A stretch of 64,000 bases of DNA, taken from the NCBI RefSeq assembly GCF_043944905.1, contig NZ_JBIMSN010000118.1, positions 1 to 64,000 on the forward strand, written 5' to 3'. The notes beneath the pieces are model-generated. The model was not told the DNA's origin and did no database searches. It saw only the letters and a list, made by a program, of their open reading frames with translations. Source of the DNA: Antrihabitans spumae (GTDB lineage Bacteria > Actinomycetota > Actinomycetes > Mycobacteriales > Mycobacteriaceae). The position numbers were made by a program, and so were the translations under genes. Positions 52,656 to 60,627 of the stretch are shown piece by piece; the stretch's first letter is position 1, and every line of letters begins with the position of its first letter.

Positions 52656-54667
52656 CCATCATGGAGGTGATTCGCGCCGGCATGATGACGACCGTGCAGG
52701 ACTGGCCGGGTCGGGTCGGCTACTGGCAGATCGGCGTACCGCCGTCCGGTCCGATGGACGACCTGTCGTTTCGGCTCGCCAACGTCGCCGTCGGTAACGA
52801 GGAGGGTGCGCCCGGCCTCGAAATCACGATGGCGGGTCCGGCGTTGCGCTTCGATACCGACACCTGGGTGAGCGTCACCGGCGCACAAGTTCCGATCACC
52901 GTTGCGGGACGAACCGTTTCGCCATGGCAACCTGTGCTGGTAGGTGCGGGTGAGTTACTCGACATCGGCATGGTGACGGGACCCGGAGTCCGGGCCTATC
53001 TTGCTGTCGCAGGTGGCATTTCGGCGCAGCCGTACCTCGGCAGCGCGTCGACGTTCACGCTCGGACGATTCGGTGGGCACAACGGCAGGGCCCTGACGGT
53101 CGGCGATGTGCTGAAGGTCGACGACGAAGCGACCGGAATTCGTCGTCGCATCCTCGTCGAAGAACAACCCGCGCTCGCTCGGCATTGGCAGATCGCCGTC
53201 ACCGTCGGTCCGCATTCGGCGCCGGAGTTCTTCACCGACAACGACATCCACACGCTCTACACCTTCGACTACGAGGTCCACTTCAACTCCGATCGCACAG
53301 GGGTCCGGCTGGTCGGTCCGCGTCCTGACTGGGCGCGACCGGACGGCGGCGAGGCGGGATTGCACCCGTCGAATATTCACGACAACGCCTATTCCGTCGG
53401 CTCCCTCGACTTCACGGGCGACACCCCGATCCTGCTCGGACCGGACGGGCCGAGCCTGGGTGGCTTCGTGTGCCCGGTGACGGTGACCAGCGCCGACCGC
53501 TGGAAGCTCGGGCAACTCGCCCCGGGAAACACGGTCAGGTTCGTGCCTGTTCGGGCGTCGGAAGCGGCGTCGCACAAGGCGCTCGGACGCTCACGTCGCG
53601 CCTCGTCACCGGCGGTGTTCTCGCGCGGCGGCGATGCCGACCACGGCATACTCGGTCGTTCGGTGACGTCTGATCAGTCCACGATCGTCACCTACCGACG
53701 CAGTGGCGACGACAACATCCTCGTCGAATACGGGACGATGCGACTCGATCTCGCGCTACGTGCCCGCGTCCACGCATTGCATACCGCAGTTGCGGAACAA
53801 CAACTTTCGGGCATCGTCGATCTCACGCCCGGCATCAGGTCGCTGCAGGTCAAGCTGGATCCGTCCGTTCGCGGGTTGCCGTCAGCGCTCGCCGCACTGC
53901 AGGAGATCGAGCAGCAGTTGCCGTCGGCGTCGGAACTCGTCGTTCCGAGTCGAACCGTTCGACTGCCGCTGTGCTGGGACGATCCGTCGACTCGCGAGGC
54001 AACACTGCGCTACATGCACGGCGTTCGCGCCGACGCGCCGTGGTGCCCGTGGAACATCGAGTTCATTCGTCGGATGAACGGGCTCGACAGCGTCGACGAC
54101 GTGTATCGCACCGTCTACGACGCCGAATACCTTGTGCTCGGACTCGGCGACGTGTACCTCGGTGCTCCGGTTGCGACACCGTTGGATCCGCGACACCGGT
54201 TGGTTACGACGAAGTACAACCCGGCCCGTACCTGGACACCGGAGAATGCTGTCGGGATCGGTGGCGCGTACCTATGCATCTACGGCATGGAAGGCCCTGG
54301 TGGCTACCAATTCGTCGGCCGCACAACACAGATCTGGAATCACCGCCATCCGTTGGAGTCCGCCGGGTTCGAGCCGGACCATCCGTGGTTGCTCAGATTC
54401 TTCGACAGGATCAGCTGGTACCCGGTCTCGTCGGACGAGCTGTTGGACCTGCGTGCCGACATGGCGGCGGGGCGAGGGCAGGTCGAGGTCGTCGACGGCA
54501 GCTTCTCGCTCGCGCAACACCAGGCCTTTCTGTCGGAGAATGCTGCCGACATCGCGACCAAGCGCACACTGATGGAGACTGCTCGAGCGGAAGAGCGGCA
54601 ACGATGGGCTGCCGCGGGAGAGTTCGCGGCAACGCCCGAAGAATCACGAGGGGAAGAGATCGCATGA
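52652..54667 (+). CDS. urea/guanidine carboxylase carboxyltransferase domain protein (no BC, no BCCP)
   Basis: A 671-residue protein carrying only the carboxyltransferase half of urea carboxylase: the AHS2/KipA domain first (MEVIRAGMMTTVQDWPGR, then PPSGPMDDLSFRLANVAVGN) and the AHS1/KipI domain after ~residue 340 (VEYGTMRLDLALRARVHAL, DLTPGIRSLQVKLDP, YNPARTWTPENAVGIGGAYL). Complete urea carboxylases are about 1200 residues with an N-terminal biotin carboxylase and a C-terminal biotinyl domain. Both are absent here, and no AMKM-type biotin site is seen. Missing partners must be elsewhere if the enzyme works. ATGA overlaps on both sides. Confidence 0.85.
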   Translation: MTIMEVIRAGMMTTVQDWPGRVGYWQIGVPPSGPMDDLSFRLANVAVGNEEGAPGLEITMAGPALRFDTDTWVSVTGAQVPITVAGRTVSPWQPVLVGAGELLDIGMVTGPGVRAYLAVAGGISAQPYLGSASTFTLGRFGGHNGRALTVGDVLKVDDEATGIRRRILVEEQPALARHWQIAVTVGPHSAPEFFTDNDIHTLYTFDYEVHFNSDRTGVRLVGPRPDWARPDGGEAGLHPSNIHDNAYSVGSLDFTGDTPILLGPDGPSLGGFVCPVTVTSADRWKLGQLAPGNTVRFVPVRASEAASHKALGRSRRASSPAVFSRGGDADHGILGRSVTSDQSTIVTYRRSGDDNILVEYGTMRLDLALRARVHALHTAVAEQQLSGIVDLTPGIRSLQVKLDPSVRGLPSALAALQEIEQQLPSASELVVPSRTVRLPLCWDDPSTREATLRYMHGVRADAPWCPWNIEFIRRMNGLDSVDDVYRTVYDAEYLVLGLGDVYLGAPVATPLDPRHRLVTTKYNPARTWTPENAVGIGGAYLCIYGMEGPGGYQFVGRTTQIWNHRHPLESAGFEPDHPWLLRFFDRISWYPVSSDELLDLRADMAAGRGQVEVVDGSFSLAQHQAFLSENAADIATKRTLMETARAEERQRWAAAGEFAATPEESRGEEIA

Positions 54668-56361
54668 GCAGGGTGTCCGACATATTCCGCCGGATCGCCG
54701 ACGCTGATCGGCCGGAAGTCTTTGTGCACCTGCGGGACAGGGAGTCCGTCGAGGCGGATTACGCCGCAGCGTTGGCTGCCGGTGGTCCGCTTGCGGGTCT
54801 GCTGTTGGCGGTCAAGGACAACGTCGATGTCGCAGGATTGCCGACGACGGCCGGATGCCCTGGATTCGCGTACACGCCGACCTGTGACGCACCGGCAGTT
54901 GCCAATCTGGTCCGGTCGGGCGCTGTCGTTCTTGGCAAAACGAACCTCGATCAGTTCGCGACCGGACTCGTCGGAACTCGTAGTCCCTATGGCGCGGTGC
55001 ATGATTCGCGTCGGCCAGGACACATATCGGGTGGTTCGAGTTCGGGTTCGGCAGTCGCGGTAGCCCTCGGTTTCGCCGACATCGCGATCGGGACGGACAC
55101 AGCAGGGTCGGGTCGGGTTCCGGCCGGTCTTCAGGGCATCGTCGGGATCAAGCCGACGATCGGCATCGTGTCGACCGAGGGTGTCGTGCCGGCGTGCGCG
55201 TCCTACGATTGCGTTTCGATTCTCGCCAAAGATCTTGCGACGGCACAGCAAGCGATGGCAGCGATGGCGGGTGAGCGTTCCGCGCGAGCCTGGCCGAACG
55301 ACCTACCGCTCGCGGCGCCGCCACGCGCGAAAGTCGCTGTGCCGAAGGACTTGTCTGCGCTCGCCGACAACTGGAAAGCCGCATTCGCCGACGCCGCCGA
55401 CCGTGCTCGTGCTGCCGGCATCGAGATCGTGTCGATCGACATGACGTCGTTCCTCGAGGCTGCGCGGTTGCTCTACGACGGCGCCCTGGTCGCTGAGCGG
55501 TGGAATGCGTTCGGAGAGTTCGTGTCCGGCGCCGACGCTGCGGCCGGCGTCGATGTGACCGTCGCGTCGATCGCCGCGTCGGGCAGGGACGTGACCGCGT
55601 CGCAGCTGCTGCGGGACCGCGCGCGAGTGCAGGAACTGCGCGCGGCTGCGTTCGCCGAGTTGGCGGGCTGCGACGCGCTGATGGTGCCGACCGCGCCGAT
55701 GCACCCGACCATCGACGAGGTCGCTGCCGATCCGATCGGCGTCAATTCCGCAATGGGTCGCTACACGAACTTCTGCAACCTCTTCGACATGTCGGCGATC
55801 GCGATTCCGGTTGGCGAGGTGGACGAAGGTGAGCGTGGTGTTGCTCAGTTCGGTATCACGTTGCTGTCGAAGAGCTTTCACGATGGCGTTCTTGCCGATC
55901 TAGCCGGTCGGATCCTCGGGGCCGGGTCGTCGACGCACTCGTGGCTCGAACAGATCGCAGCACCCGTCCGCGAGCTCGCCGTGTTCGGCGCGCACCTGCG
56001 TGGTCAACCGCTCGACCACGAACTCTCCAGCCGCGGTGCGAGATGGGCTGGACCGATCGCCACCGCGGCGAACTACCGACTCACCGAACTCGACACGGTG
56101 CCACCGAAACCCGGACTGTTGCGGGTAGCGCAGGGCGGGGTGTCGATCGTGGGGGAGAAGTGGGTGTTGTCCGCGAGCGCGCTCGGCGACTTCCTCGCCG
56201 AACTCCCCACCCCGATGCTGCTTGGATCCGTCGAACTCCAGGACGGCTCGTGGATAACGGGCTTCGGCTGCGATTTCGAGGCCGCAACGGCAGCGCGCGA
56301 TATCTCCGCATTCGGAGGCTGGGTCGCCGCCAGGAAGGCGGCGGTCGCCGCGTCGCAGTAA
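54664..56361 (+). CDS. atzF: allophanate hydrolase
   Basis: A 565-residue amidase-signature enzyme that hydrolyses allophanate to carbon dioxide and ammonia. The Ser-Ser-Lys triad region is present: Lys51 in LAVKDNVDVAG, GGSSSG at 123-128 and TDTAGS with Ser149. The C-terminal ~120 residues (from AVFGAHLRGQPL) form the allophanate hydrolase C-domain that decarboxylates the intermediate. Last gene of the five-gene operon; its ATG overlaps the carboxyltransferase stop. A 46-bp repeat follows. Confidence 0.92.
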   Translation: MSRVSDIFRRIADADRPEVFVHLRDRESVEADYAAALAAGGPLAGLLLAVKDNVDVAGLPTTAGCPGFAYTPTCDAPAVANLVRSGAVVLGKTNLDQFATGLVGTRSPYGAVHDSRRPGHISGGSSSGSAVAVALGFADIAIGTDTAGSGRVPAGLQGIVGIKPTIGIVSTEGVVPACASYDCVSILAKDLATAQQAMAAMAGERSARAWPNDLPLAAPPRAKVAVPKDLSALADNWKAAFADAADRARAAGIEIVSIDMTSFLEAARLLYDGALVAERWNAFGEFVSGADAAAGVDVTVASIAASGRDVTASQLLRDRARVQELRAAAFAELAGCDALMVPTAPMHPTIDEVAADPIGVNSAMGRYTNFCNLFDMSAIAIPVGEVDEGERGVAQFGITLLSKSFHDGVLADLAGRILGAGSSTHSWLEQIAAPVRELAVFGAHLRGQPLDHELSSRGARWAGPIATAANYRLTELDTVPPKPGLLRVAQGGVSIVGEKWVLSASALGDFLAELPTPMLLGSVELQDGSWITGFGCDFEAATAARDISAFGGWVAARKAAVAASQ

Positions 56362-56372
56362 TGGCCTTCGGC

Positions 56373-56418
56373 CTCGTGAGTCTTTTCGGAGGTTCCGCCC
56401 GCCGAAAAGACTCACGAG
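56373..56418. repeat. 46-bp palindromic repeat, copy 4
   Basis: Begins CTCGTGAGTCTTTTCGG and ends CCGAAAAGACTCACGAG, between convergent atzF and the LLM oxidoreductase gene. It is flanked by GGCCTTCGGCC on the left and GCGCGTAGCGCCC on the right. Confidence 0.88.
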
Positions 56419-56430
56419 GCGCGTAGCGCC

Positions 56431-57438
56431 CTACCCGGCCAGCGGCGCGACCTTGTTGCCCAGCAGTTCGATGCTGCCGAGCACCTGATCGTGGGGCATG
56501 GTCCCGACGCTCACGTGCAGCATGAATCGGTCGATGCCGAGCGAGGTTTGCATCGCCGAGATCTTGTCCGCGACCTGCTCCGGCGTGCCGACCAGCAGCG
56601 AACCGTGGGGCGATCGCAAACCGTCGAACTGAGCGCGCGTCATGGGTCCCCAGCCGCGTTCGCGGCCCAGCTTGGTCATCGCCATCGCGTAGGACGGATA
56701 GAAGTCTTCGACCGCACGTTCTTCGGACTCGGCGATGTAACCGTGTGCGTGCACGGCGATCGGCTTCGGTTCGTGTCCACCTTCGGCGAGCGCACGCCGG
56801 TAGAGGTCGGCGAGCGGTGCGAAACGTGCCGGTTCACCGCCGATGATCGCTATCGCCAAGGGCAAGCCGAGAAGCCCCGCGCGGATGACGGATTCGGGGT
56901 TGCCGCCGACGCCGATCCAGACGGGAAGTTCGCGTTCGGTCCGCGGATAGACCATCTGGTCCTTCAGCGGTGCGCGGAACTGCCCGTTCCAGGTGACGGG
57001 ATTGCCCGACCGCAGCTCGAGCAGCAACTGCAGCTTCTCGACGAACAGATCGTCGTAGTCGCCCAGGTCGTAGCCGAACAGTGGGAACGATTCCGTGAAG
57101 GAGCCGCGACCCGCGATGATCTCGGCGCGACCGGACGAGATGAGGTCGAGCGTCGCGAACTGCTGGTAGACGCGGACGGGGTCGTCGGAGCTCAGTACCG
57201 TCACCGCACTTGTCAGCGCGATCGACGACGTCTTTCCCGCCGCGGCCGCGAGTACGACCGCCGGAGCGGAGGCAGCGAAGTCGGCGCGGTGATGTTCGCC
57301 GACCCCGTAGACCGCCAACCCGGCAGCTTCGGCGACGACCGCTTCCTCGACGACCTGCCGCAAGCGGACGCCGTAGGTCGGCGCGGCCGATCCGTTGCCC
57401 GCGTACGCCTCGGCGAATGTCGTGATTCCCAACTCCAC
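56431..57438 (-). CDS. LLM-class flavin-dependent oxidoreductase
   Basis: A 335-residue luciferase-like TIM-barrel monooxygenase: MELGITTFAEAYAG at the start, YGVGEHHRADFAASAPAVVLAAAAG, TVLSSDDPVRVYQQFATLDLIS, EIIAGRGSFTESFPLFGYDL and PVWIGVGGNPESV are typical family blocks. It uses FMN or F420; the substrate is unknown. GTG start at 57438 after AAAGGAAG. A perfect 8-bp-arm palindrome lies 25 bp upstream. Confidence 0.87.
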   Translation of the reverse strand: MELGITTFAEAYAGNGSAAPTYGVRLRQVVEEAVVAEAAGLAVYGVGEHHRADFAASAPAVVLAAAAGKTSSIALTSAVTVLSSDDPVRVYQQFATLDLISSGRAEIIAGRGSFTESFPLFGYDLGDYDDLFVEKLQLLLELRSGNPVTWNGQFRAPLKDQMVYPRTERELPVWIGVGGNPESVIRAGLLGLPLAIAIIGGEPARFAPLADLYRRALAEGGHEPKPIAVHAHGYIAESEERAVEDFYPSYAMAMTKLGRERGWGPMTRAQFDGLRSPHGSLLVGTPEQVADKISAMQTSLGIDRFMLHVSVGTMPHDQVLGSIELLGNKVAPLAG

Positions 57439-57463
57439 AGGACTTCCTTTCGGTCGGCCATTG

Positions 57464-57483
57464 CTAGTTGAACACTCAACTAG
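57464..57483. promoter_or_regulatory. operator-like palindrome upstream of the LLM gene
   Basis: CTAGTTGA-ACAC-TCAACTAG, perfect 8-bp arms with a 4-base spacer, 25 bp before the LLM oxidoreductase start and 63 bp before mapB. The TTGANNNNTCAA core is of a kind often bound by MarR or TetR repressors (inference). No such regulator is adjacent. Confidence 0.7.
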
Positions 57484-57546
57484 ATGTCGAAATCGTCAAC
57501 CCTGAGGTCGCGGCCGCTATTCCCACGAGCGTAGGCAGTTAGGCTG

Positions 57547-58437
57547 ATGGTCATGTCTGTCGGAACCACCAACAAGTCCAGGAAGCCCAGGATGCCCCTG
57601 GCGAAAGGTGTCGTCGCGCCGGTCCTGCAGGTACCGCGCTCGATCGAAGCGCCCGAGTACGCCTGGAAGCCGACCGCTGTCGAGGGCAAAGAGCCTTGGG
57701 TGCAGACGCCAGAGACGATCGAGGCGATGCGGGTAGCCAGCAAGATCGCGGCAGGCGCTCTCGAAGCGGCAGGCAAAGCGGTCGCGCCCGGTGTGACGAC
57801 CGATCGCCTCGACGTCATCGCCCACGAATTTATGCTCGATCACGGCGCGTACCCGTCCACGTTGGGCTACAAGGGTTTTGCGAAGTCGTGCTGCACCTCG
57901 CTGAACGAAGTCATCTGCCACGGCATCCCCGACTCGACGGTGATCGAGGACGGGGACATCGTCAACATCGACGTCACCGCCTACAAGGACGGTGTACACG
58001 GTGACACCAACGCGACCTTCTTCGCCGGCGACGTCGCGGAAGAGAACCGTCTCCTCGTCGAGCGAACACACGAGGCGACCATGCGGGCGATCAAGGCCGT
58101 GAAACCGGGCCGCGCGCTCAACGTGATCGGCCGAGTCATCGAGGCGTACGCGAACCGCTTCGGCTACGGCGTCGTCCGCGACTTCACCGGACACGGCATC
58201 GGCACCACCTTCCACAACGGGCTCGTCATCCTCCACTACGACGAGCCTTCGGTCGAGACGATCATCGAGCCGGGTATGACCTTCACCATCGAGCCGATGA
58301 TCAACCTCGGCTCCATCGACTACGAGATCTGGGACGACAACTGGACCGTCGTCACCAAGGACCGCAAGTGGACCGCACAGTTCGAGCACACCCTGCTCGT
58401 CACCGACACGGGCGCCGAGATTCTCACCCTCCCGTGA
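57547..58437 (+). CDS. map: methionine aminopeptidase type I (MapB)
   Basis: Removes the initiator Met from nascent proteins; a dinuclear-metal pita-bread enzyme. The 296-residue product has an N-terminal extension with a PxxP-like stretch typical of actinobacterial MapB, then IVNIDVTAYKDGVHGDTNATF (two Asp ligands), GHGIGTTFHNG (His ligand) and TIEPMI / EHTLLV (Glu ligands). ATG at 57547 or 57553. It is the first gene after the accessory block and returns to the M. tuberculosis Rv2861c order. Its stop overlaps cobQ. Confidence 0.96.
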   Translation: MVMSVGTTNKSRKPRMPLAKGVVAPVLQVPRSIEAPEYAWKPTAVEGKEPWVQTPETIEAMRVASKIAAGALEAAGKAVAPGVTTDRLDVIAHEFMLDHGAYPSTLGYKGFAKSCCTSLNEVICHGIPDSTVIEDGDIVNIDVTAYKDGVHGDTNATFFAGDVAEENRLLVERTHEATMRAIKAVKPGRALNVIGRVIEAYANRFGYGVVRDFTGHGIGTTFHNGLVILHYDEPSVETIIEPGMTFTIEPMINLGSIDYEIWDDNWTVVTKDRKWTAQFEHTLLVTDTGAEILTLP

Positions 58438-59924
58438 GAGGTGGCGCGCTCCTGATCGCGGGTACGACATCGGATGCGGGCAAGAGTGTCGTCGTCGCAG
58501 GTTTGTGCAGGCTGCTGGCGCGGCGCGGGATGAAGGTGGCGCCGTTCAAGGCGCAGAACATGTCGAACAACTCCGTCGTCACGCTCGACGGTGGTGAGAT
58601 CGGGCGCGCGCAGGCGCTGCAAGCCCAGGCCTGTGGACTCGAACCGAGCATCAGATTCAATCCGGTTCTGCTCAAGCCGGGCAGCGACCGGACGTCGCAA
58701 TTGGTGGTGCGTGGTCGAGCGGTCGGATCGGTGAGCGCGCGCAACTACGTCGAACATCGGGAAGCGTTGCGCGACATCGTGTCGGCCGACCTGGCCTCGC
58801 TGCGTGCGGAATTCGACATCGTGATCTGCGAAGGCGCTGGGTCGCCTGCCGAGATCAATCTGCGGGCAACCGATCTGGCGAACATGGGTCTGGCGCAGGC
58901 GGCGTCGCTGCCGGTGATCATCGTCGGCGATATCGACCGAGGGGGAGTGCTCGCGCACCTCTATGGGACCGTCGCGATCCTCGACAAGGCCGACCAAGAC
59001 TTGATCGCGGGCTTCGTCATCAACAAATTTCGCGGCGACGTCGGCCTGCTCGAACCCGGTCTGCAGCAGTTGCAAGCCTTGACCGGTCGGCCGACGTTCG
59101 GCGTGATTCCGTTCGCCGACGACCTGTGGATCGACGCCGAGGACTCGCTCGGAACTGTCGGAGATTCGACGGTGGGTCGGCCTGCGCCGCCCGTCGGTGG
59201 GCAGTGGCTCACGGTTGCAGCGATCCGGCTGCCGCGGATTTCGAACTCGACGGACATCGAAGCACTGGCATGCGAGCCCGGCGTTTCGGTGCGGTGGGCG
59301 ACAGAACCGTCGCGACTGTCCGAAGCCGACCTCGTCGTTGTTCCCGGATCGAAGTCGACCGTCAGCGACCTGGAATGGATGCGGCGCAACGGTATTGCCG
59401 ATGCGTTGATCGCGCGAGGTGCCGCGGGCAAGCCGGTCTTCGGGATCTGTGGCGGCTATCAAATGCTGGGGAAAAGAATCGTCGACACCGTCGAGTCCGG
59501 CGCGGGTGAGGTCGTCGGACTCGGTCTGCTCGACCTCGATATCGAGTTCGCGGCCGAGAAGGTGCTCGCTCGGGTCGAAGGTCTCGCAGCACGAATTCCG
59601 GTGTCCGGCTACGAAATACACCACGGTCGAGTGGTCCGCAACGGCGACGATCCGTTGCTGACCACGGCCGCGGGTCCCGAAGGCAGCGTAAGCGGGTCCG
59701 TCTTCGGGACGCACTGGCACGGGCTGCTCGAATCCGACGGCTATCGCAGACAGCTGCTGGAGGACGTCGCGATGCGTGCGGGGCGGATCGGCTTCAGGTT
59801 GGCGCAGGACACGTCGGTGGCGGCCGTTCGGGCGGCACAACTGGACCTGCTCGCCGACCTCGTCGAGCAGAACGTCGACGTCGACGCGCTACTGAATTTG
59901 GCCGAGGCCGCACGAGACTCGTGA
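58434..59924 (+). CDS. cobQ: cobyric acid synthase
   Basis: ATP- and glutamine-dependent amidation of adenosylcobyrinic acid a,c-diamide at four sites in cobalamin synthesis. The 496-residue product has the P-loop-like AGTTSDAGKS at the N-terminus and FKAQNMSNNSVV. The class-I glutaminase domain has nucleophile Cys339 in GICGGYQMLG and catalytic His in GTHWHGLLESDGY (His427/429). The GTG start overlaps the map stop (GTGA). The TGA stop lies inside a 46-bp repeat. Confidence 0.94.
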   Translation: MRGGALLIAGTTSDAGKSVVVAGLCRLLARRGMKVAPFKAQNMSNNSVVTLDGGEIGRAQALQAQACGLEPSIRFNPVLLKPGSDRTSQLVVRGRAVGSVSARNYVEHREALRDIVSADLASLRAEFDIVICEGAGSPAEINLRATDLANMGLAQAASLPVIIVGDIDRGGVLAHLYGTVAILDKADQDLIAGFVINKFRGDVGLLEPGLQQLQALTGRPTFGVIPFADDLWIDAEDSLGTVGDSTVGRPAPPVGGQWLTVAAIRLPRISNSTDIEALACEPGVSVRWATEPSRLSEADLVVVPGSKSTVSDLEWMRRNGIADALIARGAAGKPVFGICGGYQMLGKRIVDTVESGAGEVVGLGLLDLDIEFAAEKVLARVEGLAARIPVSGYEIHHGRVVRNGDDPLLTTAAGPEGSVSGSVFGTHWHGLLESDGYRRQLLEDVAMRAGRIGFRLAQDTSVAAVRAAQLDLLADLVEQNVDVDALLNLAEAARDS

Positions 59925-59963
59925 GTCTTTTCGGTGGGCGGGCGCGCCGAAAAGACGCACGAG
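59918..59963. repeat. 46-bp palindromic repeat, copy 5
   Basis: Begins CTCGTGAGTCTTTTCGG and ends CCGAAAAGACGCACGAG. It supplies the cobQ TGA (59922-59924) and lies 35 bp before the next plus-strand gene. GCGCGAAGCGC forms a mini-hairpin on its right. Confidence 0.88.
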
Positions 59964-59997
59964 CGCGAAGCGCCCGAATCGCGTACGGTCCCATGCC

Positions 59998-60564
59998 ATG
60001 GAGTTCATCCAAGTGGCTGCGGGCGAAGGCACTTGCACAGTTCGTGTGGACGGACCGGTTGGCACGCACGTAGTCGTGCTGCTGCCGGGTAAGGGCGACC
60101 CGGCGACGGTATTCGACAAGGTTTGCGAGCGATTGCACAATTCGGGGTTGCGCACCGTCGTGCCCGAGGCGATCGACGGACTCGACGAAGCAGCGGTCAT
60201 CGGGATCCTCGACGGCCTGAAACTCGGGTGGGCCAACCTCGTCGGTAGCCGTGAGGGGGCCGACCTCGCGTGGCTGCTCGCAGCGCGCAGTTTCGGTCGC
60301 TTCCAGAGTCTCGTCGTCGCCGACCGTGGCCACCCGGCAGTCCCGGACTCCGAAGGCCGTGTGCTCGACTCCACCTGCCCCGCTGTGGAATTGCCGACCA
60401 CGGTGATGATCGGCAGTTCACGCGAGCGGGTACAGGCCGACGTCAGTGGCAGACACGTCTACTCCGAATTCCGCGTTGTGCAATTGGACGGCATAGCCGA
60501 CATCGCACGTGACGCGAGCCACGAACTTGCCACCGAGATCGTCCTGCGTACCAGCAGTTGGTGA
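59998..60564 (+). CDS. small alpha/beta-hydrolase-like protein, function unknown
   Basis: A 188-residue protein that I can place only by fold. HVVVLLPGKGDPATVFDKV looks like the first strand-loop of an alpha/beta hydrolase, and WANLVGSREGADLAWLLAARS a nucleophile-elbow-like turn with Ser in GSREG rather than the canonical GxSxG. TTVMIGSSRER and the final His region follow in order. The active site is not certain. The protein is short for the family (usually 250 or more), so it may be a reduced or non-catalytic member. It lies between two 46-bp repeats, so it is probably its own unit. Confidence 0.5.
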   Translation: MEFIQVAAGEGTCTVRVDGPVGTHVVVLLPGKGDPATVFDKVCERLHNSGLRTVVPEAIDGLDEAAVIGILDGLKLGWANLVGSREGADLAWLLAARSFGRFQSLVVADRGHPAVPDSEGRVLDSTCPAVELPTTVMIGSSRERVQADVSGRHVYSEFRVVQLDGIADIARDASHELATEIVLRTSSW

Positions 60565-60581
60565 GTGCGGGCGCTACGCGC

Positions 60582-60627
60582 CTCGTGAGTCCTTTCGGAG
60601 GGCCCGCGCGCCGAAAAGACTCACGAG
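60582..60627. repeat. 46-bp palindromic repeat, copy 6
   Basis: Begins CTCGTGAGTCCTTTCGG and ends CCGAAAAGACTCACGAG, between the convergent hydrolase-like gene and mtr. The mtr stop (TGA on the reverse strand, 60621-60623) is inside it. GGGCGCTACGCGC flanks the left. Confidence 0.88.

Noticed and set aside
52652..54667. full urea carboxylase (uca)
   Set aside because: Length and motifs cover only AHS2 and AHS1; no ATP-grasp biotin carboxylase and no biotinyl lysine motif.
14942..57546. recent genomic island or prophage
   Set aside because: No integrase, transposase, phage gene, tRNA edge or flanking direct repeat was seen, and codon use looks uniform.
36078..60627. CRISPR array
   Set aside because: The 46-bp repeats are palindromic, kilobases apart and have no regular spacers; no cas genes are present.
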